DNA from: Linyphia triangularis
Taxonomy: Eukaryota; Arthropoda; Arachnida; Araneae; Linyphiidae
Assembly: GCA_963978545.1 (NCBI GenBank)
Contig: OZ021729.1
Coordinates: forward strand, 86,780,670 to 86,844,669
Length of the DNA stretch: 64,000 nt
Direction of reading: 5' to 3'
Shown: in pieces, positions 1 through 11,977 of the stretch
How the letters are laid out: every line of letters starts with the position of its first letter
How positions within the stretch are numbered: position 1 is the stretch's first letter
Program-made: the position numbers and the translations under genes
Notes under the pieces: generated by a model
The model's input: the letters and a program-made list of their open reading frames with translations, nothing else
Database searches by the model: none
What the model was told of the DNA's origin: nothing

Positions 1-434
1 GAATTGTATTGATGAGAAAATTGCTCAAATGCTTTCAAATTGTGAATTTGAGTTGGATATTTCTTTTAAAGTCATTCTTTTTATAGTCATTTTATAGACC
101 TTTTTAAAGTGGAAATCAATTCGGGTGATGATTTCCGTTACCCTAGCTGTAAAAAGATTGTAAAAGTTTGAAAATTTAGAAGTGTGAAATTTTTCATACG
201 ATTAACATGGGGAAAATTTAAAACGAAACATTTTGAAAGGGCACTTTTTGGACCGCCTTTAGACCCACTACTTATTTAGTTAGTGTTTTAAAATTGGAAT
301 TAGAGTTTCTCCTATATATATGCTTCAATATCACAAACGGGAAAAAATTTTGAAAATTTTACTTTTTGATCAATAATTCATTGAATAGTCTGCCATGTGT
401 TTTCAATGGGGGAATTGTATTTATGAGAAAATTG

Positions 435-463
435 CTCAAATGCTTTCAAATTGTGAATTTGAG
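435..463. other. Nested short dyad symmetries in the shared module part
   Basis: A perfect 7-bp inverted repeat TCAAATT-GTG-AATTTGA lies at 446-462. An overlapping one, CTCAAAT (435-441) with ATTTGAG (457-463), can form instead. The same bases recur in nearly every S and L module at the same place. Dyads like these could extrude small cruciforms or mark protein binding. Function is inference only. Confidence 0.55.
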
Positions 464-770
464 TTGGATATATGTTTTATAGTCATTCTGGTACCAAATT
501 TTAATTAAAAAAAAAGTATTCTAAAAATCAAAAATTCCATTTTTCGTATATCTTGAAATATTTCAGTTTCGAGTCTAATTGAATGGAAGATTTCATTTTT
601 AACAAATGTTTCCAAATTGTGTTTTTTATACAAAAACACTTTAAAAATCAAACTAATTTCAAAATTTTGGCTAAAAAAATTATTTTTGAATAGCTTTACG
701 AGAAGTTAAAATTTTGAAACGAAAGCGCTCAGATACTGTTTTTAAGTCTTTATTTTACTTAGCATTGCTT

Positions 771-1035
771 CGATTTTGAGTGCTAAAATACTATTTCATG
801 AGCCAATTGATGATCAGAAAGAAATCGGGTGATGACTTTTATTATCCTAGGCAACAAATTAAGGTTAAAATTGGAAAATTGAGAATTTGAAAATTGCCTA
901 AGGATTGGCAAGTTTAATGTATATTCAAAGGGATATAAAGACTTTTTTTGGCAATAACTGAATTTTGAGTAGTAAAATTTCATTTTAATGACCATTTTAA
1001 TGTGGAAATCAATTCGGGTGATGATTTCAGTTACC
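771..1035 (+). repeat. Degenerate ~189-bp internal sub-repeat of long modules
   Basis: The stretch from 771 (CGATTTTGAGTGCTAAAATA, then AAATCGGGTGATGAC and ATCCTAGG) resembles the stretch from 960 (GAATTTTGAGTAGTAAAATT, then AAATCAATTCGGGTGATGAT and ACCCTAG). CGGGTGATGA occurs at 826 and again at 1015. The likeness suggests part of the long module arose from an older, shorter tandem unit. Confidence 0.6.
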
Positions 1036-1268
1036 CTAGTTGTAAAAAGATTGTAAAAGTTTAAAAATTTAGAAGTGTGAAATTTTTCATACGATTAATA
1101 TGGGGAAAATTTGAAACGAAACATTTTGAAAGTGCACTTTTTGAACCACCTTTTGACCCACTTCTTATTTAGTTAGTGTTTCAAAATTGGAATTGGAGTT
1201 TCTCCTATATATAAGCTTCAATATCACACACGTGAAAAAATTTTGAAAATTTTACTTTTTGATCAATA

Positions 1269-1679
1269 ATTCATTGAATAGTCCACCTTGTGTTTTCAAT
1301 GGGGGAATTGTATTGATGAGAAAATTGCTCAAATGCTTTCAAATTGTGAATTTGAGTTGGATATTTGTTTTAAAGTCATTCTTTTTATAGTCATTTTATA
1401 GACCTTTTTAAAGTGGAAATCAATTCGGGTGATGATTTCCGTTACCCTAGCTGTAAAAAGATTGTAAAAGTTTGAAAATTTAGAAGTGTGAAATTTTTCA
1501 TACGATTAACATGGGGAAAATTTAAAACGAAACATTTTGAAAGGGCACTTTTTGGACCGCCTTTAGACCCACTACTTATTTAGTTAGTGTTTTAAAATTG
1601 GAATTAGAGTTTCTCCTATATATATGCTTCAATATCACAAACGGGAAAAAATTTTGAAAATTTTACTTTTTGATCAATA
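1269..1679 (+). repeat. Representative short module (S1, 411 bp)
   Basis: This module is a long module without its internal ~482 bp. After GTCATTC it reads TTTTTATAGTCATTTTATAG and then rejoins the shared GTGGAAATCAATTCGGGTG. The shared dyad is present. The TATA-like motif here is TATATATGC, so the HindIII site is lost. Confidence 0.88.
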
Positions 1680-2572
1680 ATTCATTGAATAGTCTGCCAT
1701 GTGTTTTCAATGGGGGAATTGTATTTATGAGAAAATTGCTCAAATGCTTTCAAATTGTGAATTTGAGTTGGATATATGTTTTATAGTCATTCTGGTACCA
1801 AATTTTAATTAAAAAAAAAGTATTCTAAAAATCAAAAATTCCATTTTTCGTATATCTTGAAATATTTCAGTTTCGAGTCTAATTGAATGGAAGATTTCAT
1901 TTTTAACAAATGTTTCCAAATTGTGTTTTTTATACAAAAACACTTTAAAAATCAAACTAATTTCAAAATTTTGGCTAAAAAAATTATTTTTGAATAGCTT
2001 TACGAGAAGTTAAAATTTTGAAACGAAAGCGCTCAGATACTGTTTTTAAGTCTTTATTTTACTTAGCATTGCTTCGATTTTGAGTGCTAAAATACTATTT
2101 CATGAGCCAATTGATGATCAGAAAGAAATCGGGTGATGACTTTTATTATCCTAGGCAACAAATTAAGGTTAAAATTGGAAAATTGAGAATTTGAAAATTG
2201 CCTAAGGATTGGCAAGTTTAATGTATATTCAAAGGGATATAAAGACTTTTTTTGGCAATAACTGAATTTTGAGTAGTAAAATTTCATTTTAATGACCATT
2301 TTAATGTGGAAATCAATTCGGGTGATGATTTCAGTTACCCTAGTTGTAAAAAGATTGTAAAAGTTTAAAAATTTAGAAGTGTGAAATTTTTCATACGATT
2401 AATATGGGGAAAATTTGAAACGAAACATTTTGAAAGTGCACTTTTTGAACCACCTTTTGACCCACTTCTTATTTAGTTAGTGTTTTAAAATTGGAATTGG
2501 AGTTTCTCCTATATATAAGCTTCAATATCACACACGTGAAAAAAATTTGAAAATTTTACTTTTTGATCAATA

Positions 2573-5570
2573 ATTCATTGAATAGTCCACCTTGTGTTTT
2601 CAATGGGGGAATTGTATTGATGAGAAAATTGCTCAAATGCTTTCAAATTGTGAATTTGAGTTGGATATATGTTTTATAGTCATTCTGGTACCAAATTTTA
2701 ATTAAAAAAAAAGTATTCTAAAAATCAAAAATTCAATTTTTCGTATATCTTGAAATATTTCAGTTTCGAGGGTAATTGAATGGAAGATTTCATTTTCAAC
2801 AATTGGTTCCAAATTATGTTTTTTATTCAAAAAACTTTATAAATGAAACTAAGTCCAAAATTTTGGCCAAAAAACTATATTTGAATAGCTATATGAGAAG
2901 TTGATATTTTGAAACGAAAGCGCTAAGAATTTTTTTTCAAGCCGTCTTTGATCCTAGGCAACAAATTTAGATTAAATTAAGAATTTGAAAATTGCCTTAG
3001 GATTGACAATTTTAATGTATTTTCAAATGGTTATAAAGACATTTTTGTTTTTTACAGTTACTGGGTTTTAAGTAGTAAAATTTCACTTTAATGACGATTT
3101 GAATGTGAAAATTGATTCGCGTGATGATTTCTGTTACCCTAGTTGCACAAAAATTGTAAAATTTTGAAAATTTAGATATGTGAAATTTTCCATATGGTTA
3201 ACATGGGAAAATTTAAAAACTAAAATTTGTGAAAGTGCAATTTTTGGAACCAACTTTAGACCCATTTCGTATTTAGTGAGAATTATAAAATTGGAATTGA
3301 AGATTTTCCTATATATGAACTTCAATATCACAAACAGGAAAAAATTTTGAAAATTTTACTTTTTGATCAATAATTCATTGAATAGTCCGCCATGTGTTTT
3401 CAATGATGGAATTGTATTTATGAGAAAATTGCTCAAATGCTTTCAAATTGTGAATTTGAGTTGGATATATGTTTTATAGTCATTCTTTTTATAGTCATTT
3501 TATAGACCATTTTAATGTGGAAATCAATTCGGGTGTTGATTTCTGTTACCCTTGCTGTAAAAAGATTGTAAAAGTTTGAAAATATAGAAGTGTGAAATTT
3601 TTCATTCGATTAACATGGGGAAAATTTAAAACGAAACATTTTGAAGGTGCACTTTTTGGACCACCTTTAGACCCACTTCTTATTTAGTTAGTGTTTTAAA
3701 ATTGGAATTAGAGTTTCTCCTATATATAAGCTTCAATATCACAAACGGGAAAATTTTTTGAAAATTTTACTTTTTGATCAATAATTCATTGACTAGTCCG
3801 CCATGTGTTTTCAATGAGGGAATTGTATTTTTGAGAAAATAGCTCAAAGGCTTTCAAATTGTGAATTTGAGTTGGATATATGTTTTATAGTCATTCTGGT
3901 ACCAAATTTTAATTAAAAAAAAAAGTATTCTAAAAATCAAAAATTCCATTTTTCGTAAATCTTGAAATATTTCAGTTTCGAGTGTAATTGAATGGAAGAT
4001 TTCATTTTTAACAAATGGTTCCAAATTGTGTTTTTTATTCACAAACACTTTAAAAATCAAACTAATTTCAAAATTTTGGCTAAAAAAATTATTTTTGAAT
4101 AGCTTTATGAGAAGTTGAAATTTTGGAACGAAATCGCTCGGAAACTGTTTTTAAGTCTTTATTTTACTTAGCATTGCTTCGATTTTGAGTGCTAAAATAC
4201 TATTTCATGAGCAAATTGATGATCAGAAAGAAATCGGGTGATGACTTTTATTATCCTAGGCAAAAATTAAGGTTAAAATTCGAAAATTGAGAATTTGACA
4301 ATTGCCTAAGGATTGCTAAGTTTAATGTATATTCAAAGGGATATAAAGACTTTTTTTGGCAATAACTGAATTTTGAGTAGTAAAATTTCATTTTAATGAC
4401 CATTTTAATGTGGAAATCAATTCGGGTGATGATTTCTGTTACCCTAGCTGTAAAAAGATTGTAAAAGTTTGAAAATTTAGAAGTGTGAAATTTTTCTTAC
4501 GATTAACATGGGGAAAATTTAAAACGAAACATTTTGAAAGTGCACTTTTTGGACCACCTTTAGACCCACTTCTTATTTAGTTAGTGTTTTAAAATTGGAA
4601 TTAGAGTTTCTCCTATATATAAGCTTCAATATCACAAACGGGAAAAATTTTTGAAAATTTTACTTTTTGTTCAATAATTCATTGACTAGTCCGCCATGTG
4701 TTTTCAATGGGGAAATTGTATTTTTGAGAAAATTGCTCAAATACTTTCAAATTGTGAATTTGAGTTGGATATATGTTTTATAGTCATTCTGGTACCAAAT
4801 TTTAATTAAAAAAAAAGTATTCTAAAAATCAAAAATTCCATTTTTCGTAAATCTTGATATATTTCAGTTTCGAATGTAATTGAATGGAAGATTTCATTTT
4901 TAACAAATGGTTCCAAATTGTGTTTTTTTATTCAAAAAACTTTATGAATGAAACTAACTTCAAAATTTTGGCCAAAAAACTATATATGAACAGCTATATG
5001 AGAAGTTGATATTTTGAAACGAAAGCGCTTAGAATTTTTTTTCAAGCCGTCTTTTTTCTTTGGATTAGTTCGATTTTGAGTGCTAAAATACCATTTTATA
5101 AGCAAATTTTTGAATGCTGCAAATTCAGAATGAAATCGGGTAATGACTTTTTTGATCCTAGGCAACAAATTTAGATTAAATTGAGAATTTGAAAATTGCC
5201 TTATGATTGACAAGTTTAATGTATATTCAAAGGGATATAAAGATTTTTTTTGGCAATAACTGAATTTTGAGTAGTAAAATTTCATTTTAATAACCCTTTT
5301 AATGTGGAAATCAATTCGGGTGATGATTTTTGTTACCCTAGCCGTAAAAAGATTGTAAAAGTTTGAAAATTTAGAAGTGTGAAATTTTTCATACGATTAA
5401 TATGGGGAAAATTTGAAACGAAACATTTTGAAAGTGCACTTTTTGAACCACCTTTTGACCCACTTCTTATTTAGTTAGTGTTTTAAAATTGGAATTGGAG
5501 TTTCTCCTATATATAAGCTTCAATATCACACACGTGAAAAATTTTTGAAAATTTTACTTTTTGATCAATA
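2573..5570 (+). repeat. Satellite block L2-S2-L3-L4 (2998 bp)
   Basis: Modules are L2 2573-3372 (800 bp), S2 3373-3783, L3 3784-4676 and L4 4677-5570. L2 is marked by TTCGCGTGATG, TAGTTGCACAAAAA and ACCCATTTCG; S2 by TACCCTTGCTG and GAAGGTGCAC; L3 by TATTCACAAAC and GGAACGAAATCGCTC; L4 by GCCGTCTTTTTTCTTTGG. The block is repeated almost unchanged immediately downstream. Confidence 0.9.
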
Positions 5571-8568
5571 ATTCATTGAATAGTCCACCATGTGTTTTCA
5601 ATGGGGGAATTGTATTGATGAGAAAATTGCTCAAATGCTTTCAAATTGTGAATTTGAGTTGGATATATGTTTTATAGTCATTCTGGTACCAAATTTTAAT
5701 TAAAAAAAAAGTATTCTAAAAATCAAAAATTCAATTTTTCGTATATCTTGAAATATTTCAGTTTCGAGGGTAATTGAATGGAAGATTTCATTTTCAACAA
5801 TTGGTTCCAAATTATGTTTTTTATTCAAAAAACTTTATAAATGAAACTAAGTCCAAAATTTTGGCCAAAAAACTATATTTGAATAGCTATATGAGAAGTT
5901 GATATTTTGAAACGAAAGCGCTAAGAATTTTTTTTCAAGCCGTCTTTGATCCTAGGCAACAAATTTAGATTAAATTAAGAATTTGAAAATTGCCTTAGGA
6001 TTGACAATTTTAATGTATTTTCAAATGATTATAAAGAAATTTTTGTTTTTTACAGTTACTGGGTTTTAAGTAGTAAAATTTCACTTTAATGACGATTTGA
6101 ATGTGAAAATTGATTCGCGTGATGATTTCTGTTACCCTAGTTGCACAAAAATTGTAAAATTTTGAAAATTTAGATATGTGAAATTTTCCATATGGTTAAC
6201 ATGGGAAAATTTAAAAACTAAAATTTGTGAAAGTGCAATTTTTGGAACCAACTTTAGACCCATTTCGTATTTAGTGAGAATTATAAAATTGGAATTGAAG
6301 ATTTTCCTATATATGAACTTCAATATCACAAACAGGAAAAAATTTTGAAAATTTTACTTTTTGATCAATAATTCATTGAATAGTCCGCCATGTGTTTTCA
6401 ATGATGGAATTGTATTTATGAGAAAATTGCTCAAATGCTTTCAAATTGTGAATTTGAGTTGGATATATGTTTTATAGTCATTCTTTTTATAGTCATTTTA
6501 TAGACCATTTTAATGTGGAAATCAATTCGGGTGTTGATTTCTGTTACCCTTGCTGTAAAAAGATTGTAAAAGTTTGAAAATATAGAAGTGTGAAATTTTT
6601 CATTCGATTAACATGGGGAAAATTTAAAACGAAACATTTTGAAGGTGCACTTTTTGGACCACCTTTAGACCCACTTCTTATTTAGTTAGTGTTTTAAAAT
6701 TGGAATTAGAGTTTCTCCTATATATAAGCTTCAATATCACAAACGGGAAAAATTTTTGAAAATTTTACTTTTTGATCAATAATTCATTGACTAGTCCGCC
6801 ATGTGTTTTCAATGAGGGAATTGTATTTTTGAGAAAATAGCTCAAAGGCTTTCAAATTGTGAATTTGAGTTGGATATATGTTTTATAGTCATTCTGGTAC
6901 CAAATTTTAATTAAAAAAAAAAGTATTCTAAAAATCAAAAATTCCATTTTTCGTAAATCTTGAAATATTTCAGTTTCGAGTGTAATTGAATGGAAGATTT
7001 CATTTTTAACAAATGGTTCCAAATTGTGTTTTTTATTCACAAACACTTTAAAAATCAAACTAATTTCAAAATTTTGGCTAAAAAAATTATTTTTGAATAG
7101 CTTTATGAGAAGTTGAAATTTTGGAACGAAATCGCTCGGAAACTGTTTTTAAGTCTTTATTTTACTTAGCATTGCTTCGATTTTGAGTGCTAAAATACTA
7201 TTTCATGAGCAAATTGATGATCAGAAAGAAATCGGGTGATGACTTTTATTATCCTAGGCAAAAATTAAGGTTAAAATTCGAAAATTGAGAATTTGACAAT
7301 TGCCTAAGGATTGCTAAGTTTAATGTATATTCAAAGAGATATAAAGACTTTTTTTGGCAATAACTGAATTTTGAGTAGTAAAATTTCATTTTAATGACCA
7401 TTTTAATGTGGAAATCAATTCGGGTGATGATTTCTGTTACCCTAGCTGTAAAAAGATTGTAAAAGTTTGAAAATTTAGAAGTGTGAAATTTTTCTTACGA
7501 TTAACATGGGGAAAATTTAAAACGAAACATTTTGAAAGTGCACTTTTTGGACCACCTTTAGACCCACTTCTTATTTAGTTAGTGTTTTAAAATTGGAATT
7601 AGAGTTTCTCCTATATATAAGCTTCAATATCACAAACGGGAAAAATTTTTGAAAATTTTACTTTTTGTTCAATAATTCATTGACTAGTCCGCCATGTGTT
7701 TTCAATGGGGAAATTGTATTTTTGAGAAAATTGCTCAAATACTTTCAAATTGTGAATTTGAGTTGGATATATGTTTTATAGTCATTCTGGTACCAAATTT
7801 TAATTAAAAAAAAAGTATTCTAAAAATCAAAAATTCCATTTTTCGTAAATCTTGATATATTTCAGTTTCGAATGTAATTGAATGGAAGATTTCATTTTTA
7901 ACAAATGGTTCCAAATTGTGTTTTTTTATTCAAAAAACTTTATAAATGAAACTAACTTCAAAATTTTGGCCAAAAAACTATATATGAACAGCTATATGAG
8001 AAGTTGATATTTTGAAACGAAAGCGCTTAGAATTTTTTTTCAAGCCGTCTTTTTTCTTTGGATTAGTTCGATTTTGAGTGCTAAAATACCATTTTATAAG
8101 CAAATTTTTGAATGCTGCAAATTCAGAATGAAATCGGGTAATGACTTTTTTGATCCTAGGCAACAAATTTAGATTAAATTGAGAATTTGAAAATTGCCTT
8201 ATGATTGACAAGTTTAATGTATATTCAAAGGGATATAAAGATTTTTTTTGGCAATAACTGAATTTTGAGTAGTAAAATTTCATTTTAATAACCCTTTTAA
8301 TGTGGAAATCAATTCGGGTGATGATTTTTGTTACCCTAGCCGTAAAAAGATTGTAAAAGTTTGAAAATTTAAAAGTGTGAAATTTTTCATACGATTAATA
8401 TGGGGAAAATTTGAAACGAAACATTTTGAAAGTGCACTTTTTGAACCACCTTTTGACGCACTTCTTATTTAGTTAGTGTTTTAAAATTGGAATTGGAGTT
8501 TCTCCTATATATAAGCTTCAATATCACACACGTGAAAAAATTTTGAAAATTTTACTTTTTGATCAATA
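5571..8568 (+). repeat. Satellite block L2-S2-L3-L4, tandem copy (2998 bp)
   Basis: Modules are L2 5571-6370, S2 6371-6781, L3 6782-7674 and L4 7675-8568. It has exactly the same length as the preceding block with only scattered substitutions, for example ATGATTATAAAGAAAT near 6027 against ATGGTTATAAAGACAT near 3028. This is a recent tandem duplication of a four-module unit. Confidence 0.88.
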
Positions 8569-11500
8569 ATTCATTGAATAGTCCGCCATGTGTTTTCAAT
8601 GGGGGAATTGTATTGATGAGAAAATTGCTCAAATGCTTTCAAATTGTGAATTTGAGTTGGATATTTGTTTTAAAGTCATTCTTTTTATAGTCATTTTATA
8701 GACCTTTTTAAAGTGGAAATCAATTCGGGTGATGATTTCCGTTACCCTAGCTGTAAAAAGATTGTAAAAGTTTGAAAATTTAGAAGTGTGAAATTTTTCA
8801 TACGATTAACATGGGGAAAATTTAAAACGAAACATTTTGAAAGTGCACTTTTTGAACCACCTTTTGACCCACTTCTTATTTAGTTAGTGTTTTAAAATTG
8901 GAATTGGAGTTTCTCCTATATATAAGCTTCAATATCACAAACGGGAAAATTTTTTGAAAATTTTACTTTTTGATCAATAATTCATTGACTAGTCCGCCAT
9001 GTGTTTTCAATGGGGGAATTGTATTTATGAGAAAATTGCTCAAATGCTTTCAAATTGTGAATTTGAGTTGGATATATGTTTTATAGTCATTCTGGTACCA
9101 AATTTTAATTAAAAAAAAAGTATTCTAAAAATCAAAAATTCCATTTTTCGTATATCTTGAAATATTTCAGTTTCGAGTCTAATTGAATGGAAGATTTCAT
9201 TTTTAACAAATGTTTCCAAATTGTGTTTTTTATACAAAAACACTTTAAAAATCAAACTAATTTCAAAATTTTGGCTAAAAAAATTATTTTTGAATAGCTT
9301 TACGAGAAGTTAAAATTTTGAAACGAAAGCGCTCAGATACTGTTTTTAAGTCTTTATTTTACTTAGCATTGCTTCGATTTTGAGTGCTAAAATACTATTT
9401 CATGAGCCAATTGATGATCAGAAAGAAATCGGGTGATGACTTTTATTATCCTAGGCAACAAATTAAGGTTAAAATTGGAAAATTGAGAATTTGAAAATTG
9501 CCTAAGGATTGGCAAGTTTAATGTATATTCAAAGGGATATAAAGACTTTTTTTGGCAATAACTGAATTTTGAGTAGTAAAATTTCATTTTAATGACCATT
9601 TTAATGTGGAAATCAATTCGGGTGATGATTTCAGTTACCCTAGTTGTAAAAAGATTGTAAAAGTTTAAAAATTTAGAAGTGTGAAATTTTTCATACGATT
9701 AATATGGGGAAAATTTGAAACGAAACATTTTGAAAGTGCACTTTTTGAACCACCTTTTGACCCACTTCTTATTTAGTTAGTGTTTTACAATTGGAATTGG
9801 AGTTTCTCCTATATATAAGCTTCAATATCACACACGTGAAAAAATTTTGAAAATTTTACTTTTTGATCAATAATTCATTGAATAGTCCACCTTGTGTTTT
9901 CAATGGGGGAATTGTATTGATGAGAAAATTGCTCAAATGCTTTCAAATTGTGAATTTGAGTTGGATATATGTTTTATAGTCATTCTGGTACCAAATTTTA
10001 ATTAAAAAAAAAGTATTCTAAAAATCAAAAATTCAATTTTTCGTATATCTTGAAATATTTCAGTTTCGAGGGTAATTGAATGGAAGATTTCATTTTCAAC
10101 AATTGGTTCCAAATTATGTTTTTTATTCAAAAAACTTTATAAATGAAACTAAGTCCAAAATTTTGGCCAAAAAACTATATTTGAATAGCTATATGAGAAG
10201 TTGATATTTTGAAACGAAAGCGCTAAGAATTTTTTTTCAAGCCGTCTTTGATCCTAGGCAACAAATTTAGATTAAATTAAGAATTTGAAAATTGCCTTAG
10301 GATTGACAATTTTAATGTATTTTCAAATGGTTATAAAGACATTTTTGTTTTTTACAGTTACTGGGTTTTAAGTAGTAAAATTTCACTTTAATGACGATTT
10401 GAATGTGAAAATTGATTCGCGTGATGATTTCTGTTACCCTAGTTGCACAAAAATTGTAAAATTTTGAAAATTTAGATATGTGAAATTTTCCATATGGTTA
10501 ACATGGGAAAATTTAAAAACTAAAATTTGTGAAAGTGCAATTTTTGGAACCAACTTTAGACCCATTTCGTATTTAGTGAGAATTATAAAATTGGAATTGA
10601 AGATTTTCCTATATATGAACTTCAATATCACAAACAGGAAAAAATTTTGAAAATTTTACTTTTTGATCAATAATTCATTGAATAGTCCGCCATGTGTTTT
10701 CAATGATGGAATTGTATTTATGAGAAAATTGCTCAAATGCTTTCAAATTGTGAATTTGAGTTGGATATATGTTTTATAGTCATTCTTTTTATAGTCATTT
10801 TATAGACCATTTTAATGTGGAAATCAATTCGGGTGTTGATTTCTGTTACCCTTGCTGTAAAAAGATTGTAAAAGTTTGAAAATATAGAAGTGTGAAATTT
10901 TTCATTCGATTAACATGGGGAAAATTTAAAACGAAACATTTTGAAGGTGCACTTTTTGGACCACCTTTAGACCCACTTCTTATTTAGTTAGTGTTTTAAA
11001 ATTGGAATTAGAGTTTCTCCTATATATAAGCTTCAATATCACAAACGGGAAAAATTTTTGAAAATTTTACTTTTTGATCAATAATTCATTGAATAGTCTG
11101 CCATGTGTTTTCAATGTTGGAATTGTATTTATGAGAAAATTGCTCAAATGCTTTCAAATTGTGAATTTGAGTTGGATATATGTTTTATAGTCATTCTGGT
11201 ACCAAATTTTAATTAAAAAAAAAAGTATTCTAAAAATCAAAAATTCAATTTTTCGTATATCTTGAAATATTTCAGTTTCGAGTCTAATTGAATGGAAGAT
11301 TTCATTTTTAACAAATGTTTCCAAATTGTGTTTTTTATACAAAAACACTTTAAAAATCAAACTAATTTCAAAATTTTGGCTAAAAAAATTATTTTTGAAT
11401 AGCTTTACGAGAAGTTAAAATTTTGAAACGAAAGCTCTCAGATATTGTTTTTAAGTCTTTATTTTACTTAGCATTGCTTCGATTTTGAGTGCTAAAATAC

Positions 11501-11977
11501 TATTTCATGAGCCAATTGATGATCAGAAAGAAATCGGGTGATGACTTTTATTATCCTAGGCAACAAATTAAGGTTAAAATTGGAAAATTGAGAATTTGAA
11601 AATTGCCTAAGGATTGGCAAGTTTTATGTATATTCAAAGGGATATAAAGACTTTTTTTGGCAATAACTGAATTTTGAGTAGTAAAATTTCATTTTAATGA
11701 CCATTTTAATGTGGAAATCAATTCGGGTGATGATTTCAGTTACCCTAGTTGTAAAAAGATTGTAAAAGTTTAAAAATTTAGAAGTGTGAAATTTTTCATA
11801 CGATTAATATGGGGAAAATTTGAAACGAAACATTTTGAAAGTGCACTTTTTGAACCACCTTTTGACCCACTTCTTATTTAGTTAGTGTTTTAAAATTGGA
11901 ATTGGAGTTTCTCCTATATATAAGCTTCAATATCACACACGTGAAAAAATTTTGAAAATTTTACTTTTTGATCAATA
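8569..11977 (+). repeat. Satellite block S1-L1-L2-S2-L1
   Basis: Modules are S1 8569-8979 (its tail carries L-type AACCACCTTTTGACC), L1 8980-9872, L2 9873-10672, S2 10673-11083 and L1 11084-11977. In the canonical order L3 would follow S2; here an L1 copy with a 10-A tract takes its place. No gene is present. Confidence 0.85.

Larger units (their letters stand above)
376..1268 (+). repeat. Representative long module (L1, 893 bp)
   Basis: First complete long module. Landmarks are: paired dyads at 435-463, a GGTACC (KpnI) site at 490-495 that is present in long modules only, a 9-A tract near 509, a CCTAGGCAA/TTGCCTAAGG dyad at 846-903, and TATATAAG at 1208-1215 overlapping AAGCTT (HindIII, 1213-1218). 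Two internal stretches about 189 bp apart resemble each other (from 771 and from 960). A 70-codon minus-strand open frame at 783-995 recurs with each L1 copy and is not considered a gene. Confidence 0.88.
1..2572 (+). repeat. Satellite block: S1(partial)-L1-S1-L1 (1304-bp dimers)
   Basis: Modules are S1 1-375 (its first 36 bases lie outside the window), L1 376-1268, S1 1269-1679 and L1 1680-2572. The S1-L1 pair repeats with a 1304-bp period. S1 is marked by TTCCGTTACCC and GGACCGCCTTTAGACC; L1 by AAATGTTTCC, TATACAAAAAC and TTCAGTTACCC. No gene is present. Confidence 0.9.

Noticed and set aside
783..995. Recurrent 60-129-codon open frames in the satellite (70-, 65-, 68- and 101-codon families)
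   Set aside because: They recur only because the modules recur, are of low-complexity AT-rich composition, change frame or length with small indels between copies, and show no recognisable domain or start context.
1005..1025. CENP-B box in AATCAATTCGGGTGATG
   Set aside because: The TTCG and CGGG cores are not in the required NTTCGNNNNANNCGGGN spacing on either strand.
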